DNA from: Mycobacterium hubeiense | Lineage (GTDB): Bacteria > Actinomycetota > Actinomycetes > Mycobacteriales > Mycobacteriaceae | NCBI RefSeq assembly: GCF_002838065.1 | Contig: NZ_PIZU01000021.1 | Coordinates: 625-64,624, forward strand | Length of the DNA stretch: 64,000 bases | Direction: 5' to 3' | Part shown: one piece after another, positions 47,152-55,656 of the stretch | Position numbering within the stretch: position 1 is the stretch's first letter | Layout of the letters: every line of letters starts with the position of its first letter | The notes under the pieces: generated by a model | The model's input: only the letters and a program-made list of their open reading frames with translations | Database searches by the model: none | Told to the model about the DNA's origin: nothing | Program-made: the position numbers and the translations under genes

Positions 47152-48441
47152 CTGCGCGTTCTCCGTCCAGCCGATGAGAGACCCTGCCGCCACGCCCTTG
47201 TCTGCCCACGCGTGCTGATTAATGTCGTGCAGGAAGTCGTCACCGTCCTTGCCGAGCAGGTGGTCGTGAACGACCTGATGATCACGCCCCGCCGAGGTAA
47301 AGATCTCGGAGACCACAGGATCAAGGAACGGATCGCGCCCGACGTTCTCGCCGTTGCTTGCCGGGTCCTTCTCCCAGATCGGTGCGTCCATCATTCTGTC
47401 GGCCTTGCTCAGCATTTCGCGGTCGAGCTCGGTGCCGGTTTGTAGTGCTGGGTCTCCGTCGCGCACGATCCCGGCGATATCTCGCATTTGCTCGGCGTAA
47501 AGGACGCCGTCGGACTTGATCGCCTGCTGGACACTCTGCGGAAGCTGGTCGACGCTGCCCTTCACGATCTGGTTGGGATCATCGAGAGAGCCGACTTTCG
47601 TTTCGGCCTTCGGGAACTGCACATTCGGGTTACTCATGAGCTGCCACGAGTCGCCAATGATGTCTTTGTGCCCACCAAGTCGTTGTTCAGCCGACTTCAA
47701 TTGCTCGACCGTCATCCCGTTTTGTTGGGCCTGCATCTGGCTCAGGTATGAGGCTTGTTCGGGCGACAACTCTTGACCGGGTTTGATTGAGCCGATGACT
47801 TCCTCGACGCGCGCTGCGGCTTGTTGGTCGCCAGCCAGCGCATCCTGAACGTCCTGTTCGGCCCTCTTCCGCGGATCCTTTTCGTCGGTTTGCTCCTCGC
47901 CGACCGCGTTCTGTGCGTCGCCTTCTTTGCCTTCCTTGGCAAACTTCTGACCGCTGCCCAGCGCCTCGAATTCGCCCTGGAGCTTACGTATTTCAGCCGC
48001 GATCGCGTTCGATTCGCCGTTGGATCGTTGGACGATCTCCTGCAGCTGCGCCAGCCCCTTCTGCGCGAGCGCCATCCGCATCTGCTCACCGGACTTACCC
48101 GGCGGAATGCTCGCCTCCATGTCCGCCACCCATTTGCGCAGGTTCTCCAGATCACGACGGCCCGCGGAAACCACCTCCGCGGACTGATCGACCTGCGTCT
48201 TCAGTTTCTGGTCCAGCGTGGCGAGCTCGCCGATGACCCGACGGTGCTCGGTGTTGGCCGCGTCGTAGTTCGTCGCGGCTGAGCCACTCCATCGCGATCC
48301 CGGCGCGGCGGCTTCCAGCCCCGACTCCAGTTGCCGCAGCTTGCTGCTGTTGTCGAACTTCTCACCCGTTTCGGGCGTGCCTTGGCCATAGGTCTGGCGT
48401 GCGTTGTCCCACGTCGTGTAGAACGCCCCGAGCACACTCAC
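47140..48441 (-). CDS. EspA/EspE-like ESX-1 effector, N-terminal portion (frameshifted)
   Basis: 433 aa. The EspA/EspE-type N-terminal domain (about 1-115: FYTTWDNARQTYGQGTPETGEKFDNSSKL, APGSRWSGSAATNYDAANTEH, LATLDQKLKTQVDQSA) carries a WSG turn. A long helical, charged middle follows (KEGDAQNAVGEEQTDEKDPRKRAEQDVQDAL). The frame ends at TGA right after a run of eight G (plus-strand C8 at 47145-47152). With seven G the frame would run on to 46185 as one 751-residue protein. The GTG start is at 48441. It belongs to the mycP1-eccE1-espB-espL operon. Confidence 0.72.
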   Translation of the reverse strand: MSVLGAFYTTWDNARQTYGQGTPETGEKFDNSSKLRQLESGLEAAAPGSRWSGSAATNYDAANTEHRRVIGELATLDQKLKTQVDQSAEVVSAGRRDLENLRKWVADMEASIPPGKSGEQMRMALAQKGLAQLQEIVQRSNGESNAIAAEIRKLQGEFEALGSGQKFAKEGKEGDAQNAVGEEQTDEKDPRKRAEQDVQDALAGDQQAAARVEEVIGSIKPGQELSPEQASYLSQMQAQQNGMTVEQLKSAEQRLGGHKDIIGDSWQLMSNPNVQFPKAETKVGSLDDPNQIVKGSVDQLPQSVQQAIKSDGVLYAEQMRDIAGIVRDGDPALQTGTELDREMLSKADRMMDAPIWEKDPASNGENVGRDPFLDPVVSEIFTSAGRDHQVVHDHLLGKDGDDFLHDINQHAWADKGVAAGSLIGWTENAQGGA

Positions 48442-48511
48442 TTGCTCAGTATCCCAGGCCCCCAGCTACCTCCGTGCCACTAGATCCAATCGTCCACACG
48501 CGCCAATCCCC

Positions 48512-48853
48512 TTACGTGGCCGAATCTCCCCACTCGGCGGTGATTTCGGAGACCATCTCGTCGATGCGCTCACGGTCGGCCTCGATCGACGTCGTTGCTT
48601 CCTCCATCGCGTTTTGCAGCGCCTCGTTGAGGCGTTGCTCGACGGTCTGAGCTCCCAGCCGTAGCAGCCCGTCTTCGATGAAAACCCCCGTCAGGTGGTG
48701 ATGCCCGTTGAGCGTGACCTCGACGGTCTTCGATTCGTCGGTGCCCGTGAAGGTTTCGCTGTTCATCTTGTGCAGCTGATCATCCATGATCGACTGCAGC
48801 CGCTGCGCATTGCGCAACACCGCCGCCACCTGAGGATGCATATCCTCGGTCAC
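48512..48853 (-). CDS. espL: ESX-1 secretion-associated protein EspL (YbaB/EbfC-like)
   Basis: 113 aa (M. tuberculosis 115). It is a small YbaB/EbfC-fold protein: Q..MDDQLHKMN, then TDESKTVEVTLNGHHHLTGVFIEDGLL, L....VEQRLNEALQNA. EspL stabilises EspE, EspF and EspH and supports ESX-1 secretion in M. marinum. The GTG start overlaps the espB stop as GTGA. Confidence 0.9.
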   Translation of the reverse strand: MTEDMHPQVAAVLRNAQRLQSIMDDQLHKMNSETFTGTDESKTVEVTLNGHHHLTGVFIEDGLLRLGAQTVEQRLNEALQNAMEEATTSIEADRERIDEMVSEITAEWGDSAT

Positions 48854-50397
48854 TTGGAGTCCTTGTTCTCAGGCGTTTCCCGCCGACGACGTTGCCCGAT
48901 GATGCCCTCGGTCCACGGCCGCTCCTCGGTGTACAGGTCCTCATCGGGGGCCAGGTTGGGGTCGCGGCGCTTCTCCTTGCCCTGATTCTGACCACCGCCA
49001 TGACCCATCGGCATACCACCCATGCCCATGCCGCCCATGGCTCCGCCCGCCGCGGCGGCCGCCGGCGCGATACCCGCTCCGCCGCGGGGCCCATTAGTCG
49101 GTGACGGCGCTACCGTCTCAGCGCCCACCGCCGGCTGCAACGGCGACGGTGGCACACCGCCGCCACCCCCGCCGCCTCCGGAGCCTGCACCGCCACCGCC
49201 GGCACCACCGCCGCCGGAAGCCGCGGGTTCGAGACGAGGATCCGTCAGCTTGGGGATGTCCGGTTTGCCCCCGGGCAGCCCACCGGGCATTCCGCCGGGC
49301 ATGCCGCCTCCTGACGGGGCGCCGCCACCCGACGGCGCACCCCCGCCGGACGGCGAACCGCCGCCTGCCGGCGAACCCGACTGCGCCGCAGCAGGTTCCG
49401 CGCTCATCGGCGACACCGCCGGTTGTTCGGTCGGTGCGCCACCCGCCGGTGCACCACCGGCACCCTGACCACCCGAGGGCCCACCTGAGCCAGGCGCGCC
49501 GCCCTTCTCGTTCTCCGGCCGCATCAACGGCGGCACGTCATCCATCTTGATCGGCACCGACGGGTAGGCACCGGCCGGCGGCTCCTCCGGGGTGACGGAC
49601 GGATAGCTGATCGCGCTCGCGTACTGCGCACGGACGACGTCAGACTGCTGCTGCAGCGCCGCATACGCGCCCAACTGCTCGGCCGGCGGCAGACTTTCGA
49701 ACGCCGCGATATCCGCCTCGTCGGGATGCGCCGCCTTCTCCATTTGATGGACTTGCGCGAAATGTTGCGCGTACCCGGCCAACGTCCGGCATTTCTCGGC
49801 GACGTCGTACAGCCACGATTCATGTCTGCGCAGCGAACCCTCGGCGGCCTCGGCGGCACCGCCCTCCCAGTGCGTGTCGCCGAGCGAAAAGTCCTTGGCA
49901 CGCTCGGTCAGCTGATCGGACGTCACGTAAAGGCCATGCGCGAATTCATGCAACGACGCGCCCTGGTCTCCCGCGGCGAACTGCCGCGCCGCCGCGACCC
50001 AGTCGACGCCAAGGTCTGTCGCGGGCAGCTCTGGACACCTGCCGATGGGCATCGGAACCGAAGGCGGCAGTGTGGGATTGGGCGTCACCGAATCAGCGGC
50101 TGGCGGCGCTTGTCCGTCTCCGCCCATGGTCGCCGCAACCGATTGCCGTTTGAGCTCATCCACCTGCTCGTAGACGGTGGCCGCGGTTCTCAGGCACTCG
50201 GCCAACCGAGCGGCTTCAGCCTTTCCCGATGCGACCGCGGCCGCCAGCTGCTCCTGGGAGGCGCGCAACAACTCTGCCCCTTGGGCGGCGATAACCAGCA
50301 TGCACGGCGGAACCGGCGGCGGGGGCACGGTGGGCCAGTCTGCAGTGAGGGTGTCGGCTTTCGCCCGCAGAGTCGCGGGATCGACTTTGACGTTCAT
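48850..50397 (-). CDS. espB: ESX-1 substrate EspB
   Basis: 515 aa. The PE/PPE-like helical N-terminal half (about 1-270) contains the YxxxD motif VYEQVDE (about 92) and the WEGGAAEA (WxG) turn. The C-terminal half is Gly/Pro/Ser-rich and low-complexity. The end DEDLYTEERPWTEGIIGQRRRR...NKDSK closely matches M. tuberculosis EspB, the region cleaved by MycP1. EspB is secreted, forms heptameric rings and binds phospholipids. It is longer than the 460-aa M. tuberculosis form owing to the linker. Confidence 0.93.
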   Translation of the reverse strand: MNVKVDPATLRAKADTLTADWPTVPPPPVPPCMLVIAAQGAELLRASQEQLAAAVASGKAEAARLAECLRTAATVYEQVDELKRQSVAATMGGDGQAPPAADSVTPNPTLPPSVPMPIGRCPELPATDLGVDWVAAARQFAAGDQGASLHEFAHGLYVTSDQLTERAKDFSLGDTHWEGGAAEAAEGSLRRHESWLYDVAEKCRTLAGYAQHFAQVHQMEKAAHPDEADIAAFESLPPAEQLGAYAALQQQSDVVRAQYASAISYPSVTPEEPPAGAYPSVPIKMDDVPPLMRPENEKGGAPGSGGPSGGQGAGGAPAGGAPTEQPAVSPMSAEPAAAQSGSPAGGGSPSGGGAPSGGGAPSGGGMPGGMPGGLPGGKPDIPKLTDPRLEPAASGGGGAGGGGAGSGGGGGGGGVPPSPLQPAVGAETVAPSPTNGPRGGAGIAPAAAAAGGAMGGMGMGGMPMGHGGGQNQGKEKRRDPNLAPDEDLYTEERPWTEGIIGQRRRRETPENKDSK

Positions 50398-50410
50398 GGG
50401 CCTGCTCCCG

Positions 50411-51808
50411 TTACTGTTCCAGCGCCATCTGGTAGCGGCTTTCCTCGCGCGGGTTGATCAGCCTGATCGGCAGCTGACGGTGGCGTGGCGTGTCGATGAA
50501 GTTGTGCCGCAACACCACTCGCCCGATACCCGGGTGCGGGCCCAGGTACGTCGTCGAATTCGGCCATGACACCTTGGCCACCTGCCCGATCCGCCCGTTG
50601 ACGAATCCCGCGAACTCACGGAACTGCGGCAATAACGTGACGGTCGCACCCGCCGCCGCCGACCGCACCACAAACTGCGTAAACAGCCGTGCGTCACCGA
50701 GATTGATGCTCACGTCGACGTCGTCGAACGGCATGTACACCGGGTAACGGTCCGCGGTCTCGCCCACCAGCACGCCCGCAGAGCCGATCGGCAGCTCGTA
50801 ATGTCGGTCGGTCACCGGGCTCAAGCCCTGCAGCGCCGCCCGCTGACCGCCGAACAGACACGAAAAGCCACGCGGCGTGGTGGGATTCGCCAACGTCGTC
50901 AGCAACACTGTCGTCGTCGGCGGCGCGCCCGGACGCAACCGCATTCGCACGATGGTGTGATCCGCCCGCGCCGACCACCACACATCCGGGCCGCCCGGCG
51001 CGCTGTACGCGGCCGTGAAGGTGCTGCGGCCCTTGATCGCCGACCATGTCTCGCGTTCAAAGCTGATCTCCGTCGCATGGTCGAACGCGTCGAAACTGCG
51101 CCCGCACCTAGCGTCAATCCCGTTGCTGGCCAGCTGATCCGCGATCCGCGTCGTCGACGCCACCAGGTAGCGCGCCAGCCCCGCAACCCCCGCCGCCCGG
51201 CGCTGCGCCGATTTCTGGGTGTGCTCCGGCGACGCCCGCAGCACAATCCATGTCCGACGGCTCGCCGGCGCCGGATATGGCCCCACCACCTGTTCGTACA
51301 GCGCTACCAGGCTCGCGGGCGCCGTCTTGCCGACCCGATACCCGGCCGACACCACGTCGACCTCGAGGTCGGGGCAATGCGCCTCCACCAGCTTTTCGAC
51401 GAGGCGGGTGTCGACAACGTCGTCGGTGTAGGCCTTACCGCCGACGATCACCGTCGGCGTGAAAGGCCGTGGCACTAGCTCGATCACCGACACTAGATGA
51501 TCGCCCTGCCATCGCACGGCCACGTGGTCGCCCGGCATCACCGTGGCGCCGACCGCGGGCTCCGACGGCGGCGGCGGCGCGCTGCGGTGGCGTCGCCGCC
51601 ACGAGAACAGCGCGGCGATCCAGCCGGTGATCCGCCGCCCGCGAATCGTCAGCACCGACGCGATCGCGATCAATACCGAGAGGGCAACGCCCACCCAGAT
51701 CTGGTCGAAATGCAGGAACAGCGCAATGCACGCGGGAATCAGCACCGCGGCCCAAATGCCGTGCCCCGTGGTGAATCGCAGGCCGAACTGACGGAAGAAG
51801 TTCTTCAT
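50411..51808 (-). CDS. eccE1: ESX-1 secretion system protein EccE1
   Basis: 465 aa from the ATG at 51808, which overlaps the mycP1 stop as ATGA; the frame to 51886 is an unsupported extension. Two N-terminal membrane helices (about 17-36 and 40-58) precede a large cytosolic domain with VVGATVMPGDHVAVRWQG-like, ELVPRPFTPTVIVGG, ARYLVASTTRIADQLASNGIDARCGRSFD and a terminal RQLPIR..NP.EESRYQMAL. It forms the outer flank of the ESX membrane complex. Confidence 0.96.
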   Translation of the reverse strand: MKNFFRQFGLRFTTGHGIWAAVLIPACIALFLHFDQIWVGVALSVLIAIASVLTIRGRRITGWIAALFSWRRRHRSAPPPPSEPAVGATVMPGDHVAVRWQGDHLVSVIELVPRPFTPTVIVGGKAYTDDVVDTRLVEKLVEAHCPDLEVDVVSAGYRVGKTAPASLVALYEQVVGPYPAPASRRTWIVLRASPEHTQKSAQRRAAGVAGLARYLVASTTRIADQLASNGIDARCGRSFDAFDHATEISFERETWSAIKGRSTFTAAYSAPGGPDVWWSARADHTIVRMRLRPGAPPTTTVLLTTLANPTTPRGFSCLFGGQRAALQGLSPVTDRHYELPIGSAGVLVGETADRYPVYMPFDDVDVSINLGDARLFTQFVVRSAAAGATVTLLPQFREFAGFVNGRIGQVAKVSWPNSTTYLGPHPGIGRVVLRHNFIDTPRHRQLPIRLINPREESRYQMALEQ

Positions 51809-53151
51809 CGGCGCCTCAATGCGCGTCGAGCCAGCGCGCCGACGCCGAGCGCCAGCGCCAGGCCTGTACCTGCCAGCACCACCCACGTGATGGGTCCGCG
51901 GTCAGGCGGCGGCACATACGGCGGCGGCGGAAGCTGTTTGACCTTGTAGGGCACGGTCTTCGGCCCCTCGGGCACATCCCATGTCAGCGCCGCCACCGGG
52001 TCGATCACTCCAGCGCCCACATAGTTGTCGACGCCGCCGCCGGGATGGCGTGCGGTCGCGGTGATCCGGTTGATGATCTGCGCTGGCGTGAGGTTGGGGA
52101 AGCGCTGCTTCAACAAAGCGGCGAGACCCGAAACATATGCTGCCGCAAACGAAGTGCCGCTGATCGGGATCGGGCCGTCCTGACCCTGCAACGCGTTGAT
52201 CGGTTCGCCGCCGTACCCCAGCGCCATCAGGTTCTCCGCCGGCGCCGCCGCGCCCAGCCACGGACCGGACATCGAAAAGTTGCTCGGCTGCCCGTTCTGC
52301 CCGATGCCGCCGACCGTCAGCACCAGCGGCGAGTACCAGGCCGGGCTGACGATCGTCTGCACCTGCTTCCAGCCGCGTGGATCGGCCGGGATCGACGGGT
52401 CCGGCGGCGGATTCTGCGTACAGTCCTGTCCGGTGTTGCCGGCGGCGACGATGATCACCGCACCTTTGACATTGGTCGCGTAGTTGACGGCCGCTCCCAA
52501 ACTGGCCTCGTTGATCGGCCGGGTCACCTTGTAGCAGGCGGCCTCGCTGATGTTGATCACCTGCGCGCCCATATTCGCCGCGTGCACCACCGCCCGCGCC
52601 AGGCTGCGCAGCGAACCCGCCGTCTGAGTGGTGTTGGGGTCGTTGGGATCCTGGCGTGCGCCCACCGGTTGAAACGCCTCCGAGGTCTGGCGCAGCGACA
52701 AGATCCGCGCATCCGGCGCCACCCCGATGAAGCCGTCGGTTGGCGCGGGCCGGCCCGCGATGATCGACGCGGTCAGCGTTCCGTGCGAATCGCAGTCGGA
52801 CAGACCATTGCCCGCCTGGTCGACGAAATCGCCGCCCGGCTCCGCCGGCACCCGCGGCGAACCGTTCACCCCGGTGTCGATCACCGCGACAGTTACTCCC
52901 GCGCCCGTTGCGAACTTCTGCGCCTCGGCGATCCGCAGATAGTCGTTCGCCCACGGTTTGTCCGCGAAGTTCGAGTTCGGGAACGACGTCGGCGCCGAAC
53001 ACACGCGGCGCTGCTCCGTCGGCCCGTCGGGACCCGTTTCATCGGGTGGCACGGCCCCCGGATCGATGGTGGGCGGCTCGATGGCGACCGCGGGAGGGGC
53101 GCTCAACAACGCCAGCATGAGCACTGCCAGAAGCACGACGAAGCGCGTCAC
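51805..53151 (-). CDS. mycP1: ESX-1 membrane-anchored subtilisin-like protease MycP1
   Basis: 448 aa from the GTG at 53151, chosen because AAGGGGG lies about 9 nt upstream and the product then starts with a normal signal peptide; the GTG at 53175 adds eight residues. The catalytic triad is Asp92 (VAVIDTGV), His123 (CDSHGTLTASI) and Ser334 (GTSFAAAYVSGLAAL). A C-terminal membrane helix (about 423-441) is followed by Arg residues. It processes EspB and stabilises the ESX core in the periplasm. It is the first gene of the minus-strand ESX-1 operon. Confidence 0.96.
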   Translation of the reverse strand: MTRFVVLLAVLMLALLSAPPAVAIEPPTIDPGAVPPDETGPDGPTEQRRVCSAPTSFPNSNFADKPWANDYLRIAEAQKFATGAGVTVAVIDTGVNGSPRVPAEPGGDFVDQAGNGLSDCDSHGTLTASIIAGRPAPTDGFIGVAPDARILSLRQTSEAFQPVGARQDPNDPNTTQTAGSLRSLARAVVHAANMGAQVINISEAACYKVTRPINEASLGAAVNYATNVKGAVIIVAAGNTGQDCTQNPPPDPSIPADPRGWKQVQTIVSPAWYSPLVLTVGGIGQNGQPSNFSMSGPWLGAAAPAENLMALGYGGEPINALQGQDGPIPISGTSFAAAYVSGLAALLKQRFPNLTPAQIINRITATARHPGGGVDNYVGAGVIDPVAALTWDVPEGPKTVPYKVKQLPPPPYVPPPDRGPITWVVLAGTGLALALGVGALARRALRRR

Positions 53152-53213
53152 GCCGGCGTTCCCCCTTCGAACCACACCCAGCGAGTAGTGTGCTGGGGCG
53201 CCGATAGCAAACC

Positions 53214-53234
53214 AAAAGCCGCCCCGCGGGCGGC
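53214..53234 (-). terminator. Rho-independent-like terminator after ptsH
   Basis: GCCGCCC-CGC-GGGCGGC (53218-53234) is a perfect 7-bp stem. On the minus strand it is followed immediately by TTTT and then GGTTTG. It ends the fruR-fruK-fruA-ptsH transcript and insulates mycP1. Confidence 0.65.
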
Positions 53235-53361
53235 GCGTTCTCTCACGTCAAGCCGACTGGCAAATTGCACGGGAGCAATCTTAAGGGCATGCCGAAGGGG
53301 CGGGCTCCGGTTTCTCCCCCCGCCGACCGCCGCCGGAGCCGTCGGCGCAGGTCAGCGTGTT

Positions 53362-53619
53362 CTACGCGTCGAGATCCTGCTGCACGAGCTCCGCGACGGT
53401 GTTCAGCACCGCTTCGTCGTCGGAGGAAACGGTGACTTCAGCGCCGTTGCCGGCGCCCAGCGTCATGATCATCAGCGCCGAGCCGGCGTCCACCGGTTCA
53501 CCGCCGTCCATGGACAAGGTGACCGGGACACCGGCGTTGACGACGGCTTCGGCGATGATCGCGGCGGGCCGGGCGTGCAGGCCGATGGCGGAGCCGACGA
53601 TGACGGTCTTGGCGGGCAT
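53362..53619 (-). CDS. ptsH: PTS phosphocarrier protein HPr
   Basis: 85 aa. The phosphorylated His15 sits in GLHARPA. Ser47 occupies the regulatory serine region in AGSALMIMTLGAG. HPr passes phosphate from enzyme I to the FruA IIA domain. It follows fruA by 30 nt as the last gene of the operon. Enzyme I is encoded divergently at 57505. Confidence 0.95.
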   Translation of the reverse strand: MPAKTVIVGSAIGLHARPAAIIAEAVVNAGVPVTLSMDGGEPVDAGSALMIMTLGAGNGAEVTVSSDDEAVLNTVAELVQQDLDA

Positions 53620-53649
53620 GTGTTTCTCCTTGGTGGGGTGGTGGACGGG

Positions 53650-55656
53650 TCAGGCGGGCACCGGCGCGGGGGTCTCGTCCGCGACGACGCTGGGTTGGGC
53701 GAACTGTTTGGCGGCGATGACCGCCACCGCGCCGGCGACGGTGCCGGCGGCCAGGGCGACGAGGAACCACAGCAGGTGCCCGATCGCGAAGAACACGAAG
53801 ATGCCGCCGTGCGGTGCCTTGAGCGTGACGTCGAACGCCATCACCAGCGCGCCGGTGACGGCGCCACCGAACATCATCGACGGGATCACCCGCAGCGGGT
53901 CGGCCGCGGCGAACGGGATGGCTCCCTCGGAGATAAAGGACATCCCCAGAAGCCAAGCGGCCCTGCCGTTCTCCCGCTCGGGTTCGGTGAACAGCCCCGG
54001 CCGCAGCGTCGAGGCCAGCGCCACCGCCAGCGGCGGCACCATGCCGGCGGCCATCACCGCGGCCATGATCCGCAGCGACGCGGGATCGGCGATGTTGAGC
54101 CCTGCGGTGGCGAATGCGTACGCCGCCTTGTTCACCGGGCCGCCGAGGTCGAAGCACATCATAAGACCGAGGATGACGCCGAGGATGACCACCGAGGTGC
54201 CGGTCATGCCGCTCAGCCAGTTGGTCAGGCTGGTGGTGAGCCACGCCAGCGGCCGGCCCAGCAGCAGGAACATCAGCAGGCCGACGATCAGCGACGCCAG
54301 CAGCGGGATCACGACGACGGGCATCAGCCCGCGGAACCATTGCGGCACTTTAGTTCTGCTGATCCACAGCGCGGCGAATCCGGCGATCAGGCCGCCGACG
54401 ATGCCGCCGATGAAGCCGGCGCCCACGAACACGGCGACGGCTCCGGCGGTGAATCCCGGTGCGATGCCGGGCCGGTCGGCGATCGCGAACGCGATGTAGC
54501 CGGCCAGCGCCGGAACCAGGAACGAAAACGCCAGACCACCCAGCGTGAACAACACCGCTCCGAGGTACTGCATCAGCCCGCCGCTCGGCAGGTCGGTCAG
54601 CGAGTTCGTCGTCGCGATGATGTTGCCCAACGAATCGGTTTCACCGGCAGGGGTACTGGCGATGTCGTACCCCGCGAACAGGAAGCCCAACGCGATCAGC
54701 AGACCGCCGGCCGCGACGAACGGGATCATGTAGCTCACGCCGGTGAGCAGGATCTGACGGGTGCGGGTGCCCCAACCCACGCCGCCGGCCGACGCCGCGG
54801 CGGGTACCGGTTCAGCGCCACCGCCTTCCACGCGTGGGGCATTGGGATCAGCTGCGGCGGTGAGCGCGTCGGCGATCATCTTGTCCGGCTCGTTGATGGC
54901 GCGTTTGACGCCGGAGGCGACGACGGGCTTGCCCGCGAAACGCTGCTTGTCCTTCACACCGACGTCGGTGGCGAAGATGACCGCGTCGGCTTTGGCGATG
55001 GTCTCCGCGGACAGCGGCGTGCTGCCCGAGGAGCCTTGGGTTTCGACATGCAGGGTGGCGCCGGCCTTCTTGGCCGCGGCGGCCAGCGAATCGGCCGCCA
55101 TATAGGTGTGTGCGATGCCGGTCGGGCAGGCGGTGACGGCTATCAACGTCTTGGGTTGCGGTGCAGCGGGTTCCTTTGCCACAGCGGGCTTCTCAGGGTT
55201 CAGCACGCCGTCGACGAGTGCGACCACCTCATCGGGCGTCGACGCGGCCCGTAGCGACTCGACGAAGTCCTTGCGCACCAGGGCGCGGGCCAGGCTGGAC
55301 AACAGCTTCATGTGCTCGGCGCCGCCGGCCTCCGGAGCCGCGATCAGGAACGCCAGATCGGCGGGCCCATCAGGGGCGCCGAAGTCGACGGCGGGCTTCA
55401 ACCGCGCGAATCCGATCGACGCCGTGTCGACGTGCGGGGACCGGCAGTGCGGGATCGCGATGCCGCCGGGCAATCCCGTCGCGGACTGCTCCTCGCGGGC
55501 CATCGCCGCGGCGACCAGCCCGTCGGCGTCGCTGGTGCGCCCGGCGTCGGCCAGGCGATTGACCAGCCGGCCGATGACGGCCTGCTTGTCCCCGCCTGCG
55601 TCTCCGACATTGATATCCAGCAGAACCAGGTCGGTGTTGATGATGGGCTCGGTCAT
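53650..55656 (-). CDS. fruA: Fructose-specific PTS enzyme II (IIABC fusion)
   Basis: 668 aa, domain order IIA-IIB-IIC. IIA (about 1-150) has the phospho-His70 in IAIPHCRSPH. IIB (about 170-265) has the phospho-Cys177 in VTACPTGIAHTYMAADSL. IIC (about 305-650) is the multi-helix fructose channel (GGLIAGFAALWI, FDLGGPVNKAAYAFATAGL, SEGAIPFAAADPLRVIPS). It imports fructose as fructose-1-phosphate. The ATG overlaps the fruK stop by 4 nt. Confidence 0.95.
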   Translation of the reverse strand: MTEPIINTDLVLLDINVGDAGGDKQAVIGRLVNRLADAGRTSDADGLVAAAMAREEQSATGLPGGIAIPHCRSPHVDTASIGFARLKPAVDFGAPDGPADLAFLIAAPEAGGAEHMKLLSSLARALVRKDFVESLRAASTPDEVVALVDGVLNPEKPAVAKEPAAPQPKTLIAVTACPTGIAHTYMAADSLAAAAKKAGATLHVETQGSSGSTPLSAETIAKADAVIFATDVGVKDKQRFAGKPVVASGVKRAINEPDKMIADALTAAADPNAPRVEGGGAEPVPAAASAGGVGWGTRTRQILLTGVSYMIPFVAAGGLLIALGFLFAGYDIASTPAGETDSLGNIIATTNSLTDLPSGGLMQYLGAVLFTLGGLAFSFLVPALAGYIAFAIADRPGIAPGFTAGAVAVFVGAGFIGGIVGGLIAGFAALWISRTKVPQWFRGLMPVVVIPLLASLIVGLLMFLLLGRPLAWLTTSLTNWLSGMTGTSVVILGVILGLMMCFDLGGPVNKAAYAFATAGLNIADPASLRIMAAVMAAGMVPPLAVALASTLRPGLFTEPERENGRAAWLLGMSFISEGAIPFAAADPLRVIPSMMFGGAVTGALVMAFDVTLKAPHGGIFVFFAIGHLLWFLVALAAGTVAGAVAVIAAKQFAQPSVVADETPAPVPA

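Noticed and set aside
47152..47324. ATG at 47324 as an independent start for the C-terminal EspA/EspE-like frame
   Set aside because: The first 55 or so codons are read in the wrong frame of the upstream gene and look non-coding. Real protein begins only at the G8 tract, so the frameshift explanation is better.
52045..55254. Plus-strand open frame of more than 1000 codons spanning mycP1, ptsH and fruA
   Set aside because: It crosses three well-identified minus-strand genes and a terminator, and its translation is low-complexity Arg/Gly/His. A shadow frame.
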